Assembly: GCA_964547525.1 (NCBI GenBank) | Contig: CAZJOD010000107.1 | Coordinates: 1-13,119 of the forward strand | From: CAZJOD01 sp964547525 | Lineage (GTDB): Bacteria; Bacillota; Clostridia; JAAYHZ01 | Direction of reading: 5' to 3' | DNA length: 13,119 nt | Shown: in pieces, positions 1-7,836 of the stretch | Numbering within the stretch: position 1 is the stretch's first letter | Layout: each line of letters opens with the position of its first letter | Made by a program: the position numbers and the translations under genes | The notes under the pieces: model-generated | The model's database searches: none | Seen by the model: the letters and a program-made list of their open reading frames with translations, nothing else | What the model was told of the DNA's origin: nothing

Positions 1-702
1 ACTCAAGTGATTATGGTTTGTTCTCCCGAAGGCGGCAGTGGAAAAACAGTCATCTCAAGTGCATTGGCTATTATATACTCACTTAGAGGAAAAGTTCCGT
101 TCTATCTGAACTTAGAAAGGTTTTATTCTCCTATTAAGCTTTTTAATCCGGCTTCGGTCAGAGGTTTATCGGATATATTGTTCTATATAAGAAATAATGA
201 CAAAAATTTGCCGTTAAAAATTAACTCATGTGTACTTAAAGAGCCTTCATACAACATAGATTATCTTTCACCTGTGAGTACTCCGCTTGATTTAGATGAA
301 ATGAACACCTGTGAAATGCAAATTCTACTACAACAAATAATACTAAGCAAGCCTTACGATGCCATAATAATCGATACCGATGTTTGGACCGACCCGATTG
401 ACGCTGATATTATGGATATTTGCACAAAAATTGTTATCCCCTATACATTTACAAAGTATGGTATGGAGAAATTAAAGACATATATAAGCTACATTGAGAG
501 AAAAGTAGATAACGAAATTTTAAAAAAGTTAATTATTTTAACGGCTAATAAGTCGGTAAATGTATGTGAAGAACAATTTAACTCGTATATAAAGGTTCCT
601 GTACCGCTACCTCACTTTATAGAAGGTATCGATGATTTCAATATCATCTCAAAGCACAAAGCTATGAGTGAGTTATATAATGTAATCAATCTTAAAATAT
701 AA
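1..702 (+). CDS. tadZ: TadZ/CpaE-like P-loop ATPase, 5'-truncated
   Basis: The reading frame is open to the left edge (two codons precede the GTG at 7), so the true start lies outside; 233 residues are visible. The first in-window residues form a ParA/MinD-type P-loop, EGGSGKT (nt 28-48), with Glu where the MinD/ParA signature Lys usually sits. A Walker B-like strand, YDAIIIDTD, lies at nt 355-381. TadZ/CpaE proteins carry an N-terminal receiver-like domain before this ATPase domain, and that part is presumably cut off here. In the family they act at the cytoplasmic membrane to localise the Tad pilus machine. The position 63 nt ahead of a TadA/CpaF gene supports the assignment over a chromosome-partitioning ParA. 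The GTG at 7 should not be taken as a start, because it lies immediately before the P-loop strand and has no visible ribosome site. Confidence 0.8.
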   Translation, partial: TQVIMVCSPEGGSGKTVISSALAIIYSLRGKVPFYLNLERFYSPIKLFNPASVRGLSDILFYIRNNDKNLPLKINSCVLKEPSYNIDYLSPVSTPLDLDEMNTCEMQILLQQIILSKPYDAIIIDTDVWTDPIDADIMDICTKIVIPYTFTKYGMEKLKTYISYIERKVDNEILKKLIILTANKSVNVCEEQFNSYIKVPVPLPHFIEGIDDFNIISKHKAMSELYNVINLKI

Positions 703-755
703 AAAAGTTCTGCTTTGGACAATTATAAAATTTACAAATGAAAAATATACATTTT

Positions 756-760
756 GGAGG
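756..760 (+). promoter_or_regulatory. Ribosome binding site deciding the tadA start
   Basis: GGAGG at 756-760 lies 5 nt before the ATG at 766. An in-frame TTG at 754 overlaps this site and cannot be its start, so the ATG at 766 is chosen. Confidence 0.8.
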
Positions 761-765
761 TCGGT

Positions 766-1992
766 ATGAAAGTAAATGTATCAGGAGAATTGATTAACGA
801 ATTATGTAAGCATGTCGGTGAAAGTGTGGATTTATATCATGGAGTTTCGGATGAAACCATACGGAATAAAATTATTGATGCGGTAATAGAAAGATCTCAT
901 AACTTACCTATGACGGCAAATGAAAAAATCGAAGTTATAAAGATTGTATTCAATAAAATGCGTGGTATGGATATTCTGCAACCGTTATTAGATGATAAAG
1001 ATGTAACTGAAATTATGATTAACGGACCGGGAAATGTTTTTATTGAGAAACAAGGTAGAATACATCCTGTAGAAATACGTTTCGAAAATATTGAGCAGCT
1101 AAACGATATAATACAGAAAATTGTATCTACGGTAAATAGAACGGTAAATGAAGCAAATCCCATATGTGACGCACGTCTGAATGACGGAAGTCGTGTAAGT
1201 GTCGTAATGAGGCCGCTTGCGCTTGACGGACCGATATTAACAATAAGAAAATTCGCTGCGGAACCGTTTGACATGAAAAAATTACAAGAATGCAAATCCA
1301 TTACCAAGGAAGCTGTTATAGCTTTAAAATGCTTGGTTAAAGCAAAATACAACATAGTGGTTTGCGGTGGAACCGGGTCAGGTAAGACTACTTTATTAAA
1401 CGCTTTGTCTGATTTTATACCTAAAGATGAAAGAATTATAACCATAGAGGATTCTGCAGAATTACAAATAAAAGGTATAAAAAATTTAGTCAGATTTGAA
1501 ACGAGGAATGCTAATCCCGACGGCGAAGGAAAAATTACAATCAGAGATCTAATAAGAGCATCATTAAGAATGAGACCTGATAGAATTATAGTCGGCGAGG
1601 TCAGAGGGGATGAAGCTATTGATATGCTACAGGCAATGAATACCGGGCATGACGGTTCATTATCTACGGCACATGCCAATTCCGCCAAGGATCTTCTAAG
1701 CAGGTTGGAAACAATGGTTCTTACTGCGGCTAATATACCTTTAGAAGCTATTAAAAAACAAATTGCATCGGCTGTAGACATTATAATCTTTATATCACGT
1801 ATGGGAGATAAAACAAGAAAAGTATTAGAGATAAGCGAGGTAACCGGGTATATAAACGGTGAAATACAATTGAATCCTCTATTTACTTATGAAATTGAAA
1901 AAACAGGTCAAGAGGGTAAGTTAAAAAATTTGGGCAATAAAATAATTAATAACGAAAAGTTTCGTATATATGATGTAGCCGAGAACCTATAG
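766..1992 (+). CDS. tadA: TadA/CpaF-type secretion ATPase
   Basis: This 408-residue GspE/VirB11-superfamily ATPase would drive assembly of the Tad/Flp pilus as a cytoplasmic hexamer. All four nucleotide motifs are visible: Walker A GGTGSGKT at residues 201-208 (Lys207), Asp box TIEDS at 226-230, Walker B RPDRIIVGEVR at 270-280 (Glu278), and His box GHDGSLSTAHAN at 294-305. The N-terminal part contains the CpaF-like segment around 'DVTEIMINGPGNVFIEK', typical of the family, followed by 'DARLNDGSRVSVV'. Length is normal for TadA. The start at 766 is fixed by a GGAGG site. The next gene begins 27 nt after its stop and encodes TadB, the expected partner. A retained full motif set argues for an active ATPase. 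The open frame on the opposite strand here is a shadow. Confidence 0.97.
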   Translation: MKVNVSGELINELCKHVGESVDLYHGVSDETIRNKIIDAVIERSHNLPMTANEKIEVIKIVFNKMRGMDILQPLLDDKDVTEIMINGPGNVFIEKQGRIHPVEIRFENIEQLNDIIQKIVSTVNRTVNEANPICDARLNDGSRVSVVMRPLALDGPILTIRKFAAEPFDMKKLQECKSITKEAVIALKCLVKAKYNIVVCGGTGSGKTTLLNALSDFIPKDERIITIEDSAELQIKGIKNLVRFETRNANPDGEGKITIRDLIRASLRMRPDRIIVGEVRGDEAIDMLQAMNTGHDGSLSTAHANSAKDLLSRLETMVLTAANIPLEAIKKQIASAVDIIIFISRMGDKTRKVLEISEVTGYINGEIQLNPLFTYEIEKTGQEGKLKNLGNKIINNEKFRIYDVAENL

Positions 1993-2019
1993 AATTATTA
2001 TTATATGGAAGGAATAAAT

Positions 2020-2811
2020 TTGTTTATGAACCCGGTAAAAAAGTATGAAATTGAATCCTCGTCAATTTTAAAAGATTATAATACACTCGAGCAGTCCTTA
2101 GGTAATGTCATTTTTAACGCTTTAAAAGGGATGGCTTTTATGTTTTTTATAGGTTTTATTTTTTATCAGAATATTATGCTGTCCTCTATTTTATCTGTAA
2201 CGGGAATTTATTATGTCAAGTTAGTATATAAAAAAACAGTATATAGTCAAAAATGGGAGTTGAACATCCAATTTAAGGATTTGCTTTATTTTCTTTCAAC
2301 TTCATTATCAGCGGGAAGATCGTTGGAAAACTCGTTTATAGCGGCATTATCATCATTACAGAGTATGTATTGTGATGATAAGACTTTTATAATTATAGAA
2401 ACCAAAATTATTATTTCTAAATTGGCAATGAGTGAAAGTATAGAAAAATGTCTTTATAATTTGGCACAACGATCGGGGGTGGAAGACATTATAAATTTTG
2501 CCGATGTAGTAATCGTATGTAAAAGAAAAGGAGGTAATTTGAATGAAGTAATTAGAAATACATCATCAATAATAAAGGACAGGATAGAGATTCGGCAGGA
2601 AATTGAAACAATGCTGGCGGGAAAAAAAATAGAACAAATATTATTATCAATCTCTCCGGTTGCAATGATTTTATTTCTAACATATACCGCGTACGACTTT
2701 ATTCGACCTGTATTTGAGACTCATGTCGGACATTTTGTCATGACCGTCGCATTGGCATTAACCGTATGCGGTTATTTATGGTCAAGAAAAATAATGGATA
2801 TAAGTGTTTGA
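2020..2811 (+). CDS. tadB: TadB-like type II secretion F-domain platform protein
   Basis: This is about 263 residues of an inner platform protein of the Tad machine. Two adjacent hydrophobic segments lie near residues 37-50 and 53-66, then a cytoplasmic T2SF region (about 84-203) with 'LSTSLSAGRSLENSF' and 'KGGNLNEVI', then two further membrane segments near 206-223 and 238-253. This is the usual GspF/TadB layout. The gene follows TadA and precedes TadC, matching the canonical order. Start choice: the longest frame begins at ATG 2005, but that ATG overlaps the purine-rich GGAAGGA (2007-2013). That site is well spaced for the in-frame TTG at 2020 and less well for the ATG at 2026. The TTG is preferred, and all three remain possible. 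Identity as TadB rather than TadC rests on order. Confidence 0.88.
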   Translation: MFMNPVKKYEIESSSILKDYNTLEQSLGNVIFNALKGMAFMFFIGFIFYQNIMLSSILSVTGIYYVKLVYKKTVYSQKWELNIQFKDLLYFLSTSLSAGRSLENSFIAALSSLQSMYCDDKTFIIIETKIIISKLAMSESIEKCLYNLAQRSGVEDIINFADVVIVCKRKGGNLNEVIRNTSSIIKDRIEIRQEIETMLAGKKIEQILLSISPVAMILFLTYTAYDFIRPVFETHVGHFVMTVALALTVCGYLWSRKIMDISV

Positions 2812-2895
2812 TTTAGAAATATTTATTAAGATGGCAATATGTGTAACCCGGAACAATATTATTATTTTTAATGTAAAAAGGGGAAGTTGGGCATT

Positions 2896-3777
2896 ATGAT
2901 ATCGGTGAATTTGATTTTAACCTTTGTTATTGGTGTGGTAACAGTATTAATATTGATATACCTGTTCACCCAGAAAGATAGATTTCAAGAATACATTAAG
3001 CCTCTTGATAAAGCGGAATATTCTTTAAAAGAGTTAATCCCGCTGGGATTATGGCTTTTAGGACTATTAAAACATGATTATATGGGAAAATATAATATGA
3101 GATTGATGAGAATGATCGGATTTATTTACGGTCTCGATTATTCATTGTATTATCTGCAAATACATATTGCGAATAAAATCGTTTATACAATTATTGTCAC
3201 AATTGTTTGTTGCATTATTGGAATTTTTGCTGATGTGGGTTATCAATATCTTGTAGTTTTACTCACCTGTCCGGTTTGCATATTCTTTTTATGTGACAGG
3301 TTGATACACGAAAGAGGAGAAGAAAGATCAAATGAAATCAAAAAAGATTTTCCTGATTTTGTAGGAAAGTTGACATTATTAATGGGGGCGGGTCTGAATG
3401 TACGTCAATCCTTAGAAAAAATTGCTAAGGACTCAATTAATAAAAGCTTACTTCATGAGGAGATTATAAGGATTATTTCAGATATGCAATCCGGTAAGTC
3501 TGAAATACAGGCTTACCGGGAATTGGCTGAACGAACAGGTGTTAGAGAAATAAATCGCCTAACCGGTATTATCATACAAAATATTACTATCGGAGGTTCG
3601 GCTATTTTAAAAGAGCTTGATCGTTTATGTGACGAATGTTGGAACTTAAGGAAGCTAAATGCAGGAAGACTGATAGAGCAAGCCGAGACAAAATTAACTT
3701 TCCCTATGATACTAATGTTTCTGGCTGTTATATTTGTGATTATGCTACCGGCTGTTATGGCATTAAAAGGTTTATAA
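2896..3777 (+). CDS. tadC: TadC-like type II secretion F-domain platform protein
   Basis: This is a second T2SF-type membrane protein (293 residues), the partner of TadB in the assembly platform. Hydrophobic segments lie at about residues 2-24, 97-113, 117-135 and 270-288. The T2SF core begins near 153 with 'DFPDFVGKLTLLMGAGL', followed by 'QSLEKIA' and, later, 'GTGVREINRL'-like and 'IGGSAILKELDRL' stretches typical of the family. The start could be TTG 2887 or ATG 2896. The AGGGG at 2879-2883 is only 3 nt from the TTG but 12 nt from the ATG, so the ATG is preferred with modest certainty. The 84-nt gap from TadB holds no recognisable gene, terminator or strong promoter, so co-transcription is likely. 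Only 19 nt separate its stop from the pilin start. Confidence 0.9.
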   Translation: MISVNLILTFVIGVVTVLILIYLFTQKDRFQEYIKPLDKAEYSLKELIPLGLWLLGLLKHDYMGKYNMRLMRMIGFIYGLDYSLYYLQIHIANKIVYTIIVTIVCCIIGIFADVGYQYLVVLLTCPVCIFFLCDRLIHERGEERSNEIKKDFPDFVGKLTLLMGAGLNVRQSLEKIAKDSINKSLLHEEIIRIISDMQSGKSEIQAYRELAERTGVREINRLTGIIIQNITIGGSAILKELDRLCDECWNLRKLNAGRLIEQAETKLTFPMILMFLAVIFVIMLPAVMALKGL

Positions 3778-3783
3778 AAACAT

Positions 3784-3788
3784 GGAGG
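3784..3788 (+). promoter_or_regulatory. Ribosome binding site deciding the pilin start
   Basis: GGAGG at 3784-3788 is 8 nt before ATG 3797. The upstream in-frame ATG at 3782 overlaps it and is rejected as the start. The strong site fits a pilin that must be made in large amounts. Confidence 0.8.
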
Positions 3789-3796
3789 AAAAAATA

Positions 3797-3985
3797 ATGT
3801 TAGTAAAATTTTTAAAGGATAATAAAGGGATCAACACTGTAGAAATTGTTATTATATTAGCTATATTGTTAGGTTTGGCTCTAATTTTCAAGGATTACAT
3901 AACCGGATTTCTAAACAGAATATTTGATTCTATAAATCAAGATACCAACAAAGTATTAAACATTATAGTAAATATTTTAAGATAA
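3797..3985 (+). CDS. Flp1-type type IVb pilin
   Basis: This small protein (62 residues) is the best candidate for the major pilin. It has a short charged leader (residues 1-11, ending DNKG), then a hydrophobic helix starting INTVEIVIILAILLGLALIF, then an amphipathic tail of about 30 residues. Gly11|Ile12 fits a prepilin-peptidase cut, placing Glu16 at mature position +5, the conserved assembly residue of type IV pilins. The pattern 'G-x-x-T-V-E-x-V-x-I-x-A-x-L-x-x-L-A-L-I-F' is characteristic of the Flp1-like pilins found in clostridial Tad loci. It sits directly after tadC and has the strongest ribosome site of the cluster apart from tadA. No prepilin peptidase is encoded in this window, so one must be supplied from elsewhere. 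Confidence 0.9.
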   Translation: MLVKFLKDNKGINTVEIVIILAILLGLALIFKDYITGFLNRIFDSINQDTNKVLNIIVNILR

Positions 3986-3989
3986 ACAT

Positions 3990-4661
3990 ATGAATAATCT
4001 CCTATACCAAAAAAGGATTTATAATTTTAATATCAATTGTAAAATAAATTCTAAAGGTAACAAAGGTGTGGTTACAATTGAAGCGGCTTTATTATTTCCT
4101 ATAATTCTTTTGGTTGTTTTCTACCTTTTATTTGTAGTGATGCTGCAATTTCAAAATGTTTATTTAAAATCATTGGCACAAACGGCAGGAGATATGGCAG
4201 TGTTGTCTATAACCGAACAAAAGCTTAATTACATTACGGATTACTCGAGAACTGATACAACATATATATATAGCAATCTATTAAAGGAAAAGCTTCATAA
4301 CGAGATTGAATCATATGTTCAAGACCGGTTGATGCATCATTCGGTGTTACCTGTTGACAAAAACAATATAAAAGTCGTGACATACATAGAAAATCATATA
4401 GTTTACCAAGTTCTTTATATTAAATTAACTGCGAAATATTCGGTTCCTTTTTCTAATCTACCAGGATCCGATAGTAGAGGTTATGTGACGAATAACACAG
4501 AAGTTAGTATTGTTTTAAATAATACTAAAGAAATGACGGACAATATTGATATGGCTAAAAATTTATTAAATAAGTATGGATTAGCAGATAAGCCACAATT
4601 ACTTATAGAAAAATTTATAAATCCTGTAAAAACCTTTTTAGAAACCATAAAACAAAGATAA
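3990..4661 (+). CDS. TadE-like pseudopilin
   Basis: This 223-residue protein has a 26-residue positively charged leader, a prepilin-type site Gly26|Val27 with Glu31 at +5 (KGVVTIEAALLFP), and one membrane helix (about residues 32-52). The rest is an extracellular-type region of about 170 residues. 'TIEAALLFPIILLV' is the hallmark of TadE/TadF pseudopilins, minor components thought to prime or cap the pilus. It starts only 4 nt after the pilin stop and has no good Shine-Dalgarno site, so translational coupling to the pilin is likely, which would keep its level below that of the pilin. A 128-nt stretch follows before the next chosen start. Confidence 0.85.
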   Translation: MNNLLYQKRIYNFNINCKINSKGNKGVVTIEAALLFPIILLVVFYLLFVVMLQFQNVYLKSLAQTAGDMAVLSITEQKLNYITDYSRTDTTYIYSNLLKEKLHNEIESYVQDRLMHHSVLPVDKNNIKVVTYIENHIVYQVLYIKLTAKYSVPFSNLPGSDSRGYVTNNTEVSIVLNNTKEMTDNIDMAKNLLNKYGLADKPQLLIEKFINPVKTFLETIKQR

Positions 4662-4774
4662 TAAAATCAAATAATTGTATATGTTAATATTGCTGCAAAA
4701 AAATTTACTAATTATGGTAATTACATGTGTTTGATTCATTAAGTCTTTTATCAGAATTTTTACATAAATTTACG

Positions 4775-4781
4775 AAAGAGG
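4775..4781 (+). promoter_or_regulatory. Ribosome binding site deciding the DUF5702-like gene start
   Basis: AAAGAGG at 4775-4781 lies 8 nt before GTG 4790. The longest frame begins at GTG 4727, which has no ribosome site. Starting at 4790 also places the charged leader and the membrane helix at the very N-terminus, as in related proteins. Confidence 0.6.
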
Positions 4782-4789
4782 TTGATAGT

Positions 4790-7700
4790 GTGTTCAATAA
4801 AAAAGGGTCGGTAACAATATTTTTATCCTTGATTTTAGCGGTGGTGATTTTCTTTACGGGGGTTTTTGTGGATTACTCAAGAATAAAAACTGCTGAAAGT
4901 TTAGCTTTACAAGCCTGCCGATTAGCTGCCCACTCGGTCTTAGCGTCTTACTCTAAGGACTTAAATGATAAATTCGGGCTAAAATCGTTATATGATAAGC
5001 AGAGCAACCTAACTGCGGATTATATTGCATATCATGTTATAAAAGATAATTTAGTGGTAAATGGAAATAATTTTTGGGACTTATTTGGATTTGAGATTGA
5101 CAGTGTAAATATAATACCATTTGCGAATCTGGCAAACCCGGATGTGACTAAAATGCAAATTATTGATTTTATGAAGTACAGAGCTCCGGCGGAAGCCTTA
5201 GAAACTATATTGGATAAACTAAAATTTATATCACAGATAGGCAACAAAATCGAAGGTATGACTCATAAAATTTCCATGGAAAAAAAAGTGTATAGGATTG
5301 AAGAAAATTTATTTTTATTAAACGATACCACTAAAAAACTTGCATGTTTGGATTCAAACTTAGGCAATAACCCTTCCGAAATATACAAAAAATTATTGGA
5401 TACTCATATAAGTTTATTAAAATTTATAGAATATACAGAAAAACTAAGGGTACTGCGTATAAGCATAGAAAATGAATTACAATTGATTAACAAAGCCATA
5501 TCTGATACGATATTAGACATTGCACAAGATGAAAATGGAGAAATAATGTGGAATAATTCTCTTATCAATGAATATGGGACAGGACAATTAGTATCTTACA
5601 TAGACCGTATGAATGAATTATTGTGTAATTTTACTGTATTTGGTGTATTTGTTCCACTGATAACAGATCCCGACTTTAACACCGGTATGAAAGAAGATAT
5701 CCCATGGTATGGTCATAATGTATTAACAGATATTGATAACAATATTGCAATTATAAACGACAATTATAGTAAACAACTTTATATCCTTGATGAGCTTAAA
5801 ACAGAGTTGATTGATTGGTTGAGCGAATCGGAACAATTAACTGCTTATGCGCTAAAACTATGTAATGATATATCGAATAGCTCGGATGATATAATGAATC
5901 AGGCCGAGAAAGGTTTTGAATTATTTAACGATGATGACACCATAATTGCACAAAAAATGAGATTGGAATTTGAGAAAATGTTAATGACAATCGGTACAAG
6001 TGCTATGGATAGGCTTGGTAGTACATTACATGAAAATTTAGGTGTTTTAAAGAGTATAACAGATTCGGTTATTTGTATTCCTGAAAAATTAGAAACTTTT
6101 TATAAAGAGTCAGATGATACGTCTGATGTATATAAATATTCGGAGCTTTTAAAAAATAGTTTCAACCAATATATATCCGAATATTCAAAAGATATTATAT
6201 TCGATTATTCCCGTAACACAAATTATACTGAAGACAGTTCCAGGGATCCAAGGCGTACTGTTGAAAAGGATATTTCAGAGGTAGTTAACAATGATGATGT
6301 AAAAGACTATGTAACTATCGATAACATATTAATTAAAAGCCTGCCGTCACAAATAAAGAGCATAATTGGTGATGACTTTTTGAACTCTATAACTAATGAT
6401 TTGGATTTTAGTACAGACAATACTTTTGGCACTGCTGAGAAAGGGTTAGAAGCGGCAAAAAATAAATTTTCAAATCTAAATGACATATTAAAAAACACAG
6501 CTTTAAATGTTATAGAAGAAATTTTTGTTACCGAATATATTTTGGGGGCCATGAAAAATGTTGTAACCGGTAATGAATCAATTTATCAAAGTACTGACAA
6601 TAATATGACAGCAAAGAATAATTTCTTTGATATAAGGGGTAATTTATTACATGAGAGTAATTCGTTTTTCAGGGAAGGTGAAGTTGAATATATATTGATA
6701 GGTAATAAATCTGAAAAAGTGAACATAACAGGAGTAAAAGGTGAAATTTTAGCTATAAGGTTTGCTATGAACCTGTTAGGAGCTTATATGGATCATGAAA
6801 AAAGTTTATTGGCAAATTCTATCGCTTTGGCGGTTGCAGGTTGGACTGTTGTTGGTGTGCCTTTAATAAAAACATTAATCATGGTTGCTTGGGCTTTGGC
6901 GGAATCTGTTACCGATGTAATAAAGCTTTCAAATGGAGAATTGGTTCCGTTTTATAAAACTGATTTTTATTTGGACCTTAATTTATCGGATATTGGAAAA
7001 ACTGTGGAAAACATAGTGGAAGATGCAGTAAAAATAACATTAAGTACCGTGGAAGGTGCCGCTATGGATAAAGTGGCGAATTTCTTGTTAACAGCCGCCG
7101 AAAATGTAGTGGATGAGTTTCTATTGGAGAAAGGTTTTTATTATGTATCAGATAATCTTTATGATAAATTAAGTTTAAATAACATAGATAGCGCTAATTC
7201 TGACTTAAATCATAATGGAGATCTTAAAACTCAACCTGACGGAAATGATAATGATATATTGCAATACATAAAAAATATAATCTATGAATGGTTATATGTT
7301 AACTATAACAGTCAAATCGAAAGTGTATCTGAAAAAATAGCACAAACCGGCAATGAGTTAAAGGCGGTTATTATGAATGAATTAACAGAACAGATGGATT
7401 CTTCAAACCCGACCGGATTATATGCTAAAATAAATGCATATCTGGAAGGAATAAACGTTAATTTGGCACAATACATGAGTTCTGCCGTGGGTTCTGTATT
7501 TAGCATATTTCAACCGTTGGATATATGCACCGATTTGTCGTCAGCCGATAGCACCAATATTTTATATATGTCATATATAGACTACCTAAGGATTTTATTA
7601 TTGTTACAAAACAGTGATAAAAAAATTTATCGTATGGAAGACATAATTCAATTGAATATGAGGATTATAGACCCCGATTTTACTATGACCAAGCAAAATA

Positions 7701-7834
7701 CGTGTGTAATCATTGAGGCTGTAGTTTCTATAGATTATTTGTTCGAGTCTCAAGCATTTATAGATAGGATCAATACATATTCTGATGAAAAGAAGAGATA
7801 TCAGATTAAAATAAGAATTTATGAAGGTTATTGA
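4790..7834 (+). CDS. Large DUF5702-like Tad-locus protein with prepilin-like N-terminus
   Basis: This is a 1014-residue protein from a GTG start. The N-terminus MFNKKGSVTIFLSLILAVV is a short basic leader plus one membrane helix. Gly6|Ser7 resembles a prepilin site, but +5 is Phe11 rather than Glu. Then comes 'DYSRIKTAESLALQACRLA', and residues of roughly 80-600 are mostly helical and charged. Near residue 650 the pattern 'AIRFAMNLL' is followed by a hydrophobic stretch (about 678-700) and 'AWALAE' (Trp701), then 'LSNGELVPFYK'. Close to the end comes 'SYIDYLRILLLLQN' and 'RMEDIIQLNMR'. These are features I associate with DUF5702 proteins of clostridial Tad loci. It is clearly longer than the usual member, with extra sequence in the middle. 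Its role is unknown; it is probably a surface or pilus-associated accessory protein. It overlaps or abuts the next gene, whose ribosome site lies inside its 3' end. Confidence 0.75.
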   Translation: MFNKKGSVTIFLSLILAVVIFFTGVFVDYSRIKTAESLALQACRLAAHSVLASYSKDLNDKFGLKSLYDKQSNLTADYIAYHVIKDNLVVNGNNFWDLFGFEIDSVNIIPFANLANPDVTKMQIIDFMKYRAPAEALETILDKLKFISQIGNKIEGMTHKISMEKKVYRIEENLFLLNDTTKKLACLDSNLGNNPSEIYKKLLDTHISLLKFIEYTEKLRVLRISIENELQLINKAISDTILDIAQDENGEIMWNNSLINEYGTGQLVSYIDRMNELLCNFTVFGVFVPLITDPDFNTGMKEDIPWYGHNVLTDIDNNIAIINDNYSKQLYILDELKTELIDWLSESEQLTAYALKLCNDISNSSDDIMNQAEKGFELFNDDDTIIAQKMRLEFEKMLMTIGTSAMDRLGSTLHENLGVLKSITDSVICIPEKLETFYKESDDTSDVYKYSELLKNSFNQYISEYSKDIIFDYSRNTNYTEDSSRDPRRTVEKDISEVVNNDDVKDYVTIDNILIKSLPSQIKSIIGDDFLNSITNDLDFSTDNTFGTAEKGLEAAKNKFSNLNDILKNTALNVIEEIFVTEYILGAMKNVVTGNESIYQSTDNNMTAKNNFFDIRGNLLHESNSFFREGEVEYILIGNKSEKVNITGVKGEILAIRFAMNLLGAYMDHEKSLLANSIALAVAGWTVVGVPLIKTLIMVAWALAESVTDVIKLSNGELVPFYKTDFYLDLNLSDIGKTVENIVEDAVKITLSTVEGAAMDKVANFLLTAAENVVDEFLLEKGFYYVSDNLYDKLSLNNIDSANSDLNHNGDLKTQPDGNDNDILQYIKNIIYEWLYVNYNSQIESVSEKIAQTGNELKAVIMNELTEQMDSSNPTGLYAKINAYLEGINVNLAQYMSSAVGSVFSIFQPLDICTDLSSADSTNILYMSYIDYLRILLLLQNSDKKIYRMEDIIQLNMRIIDPDFTMTKQNTCVIIEAVVSIDYLFESQAFIDRINTYSDEKKRYQIKIRIYEGY

Positions 7835-7836
7835 TT

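Noticed and set aside
897..1781. Long open frame (294 codons) on the minus strand inside tadA
   Set aside because: It is fully antisense to a gene with all TadA motifs intact. The peptide is Ser/Ile-rich with no recognisable domain and no ribosome site.
2812..2895. Gap between tadB and tadC examined for a small gene or hairpin
   Set aside because: No frame with a ribosome site, no stem with T-tract and no repeat was found.
4662..4789. Possible small gene or promoter in the 128-nt gap before the DUF5702-like gene
   Set aside because: The only ATG frame is 17 codons without a ribosome site. The AT-rich sequence offers several poor -10 matches but no convincing promoter or terminator.
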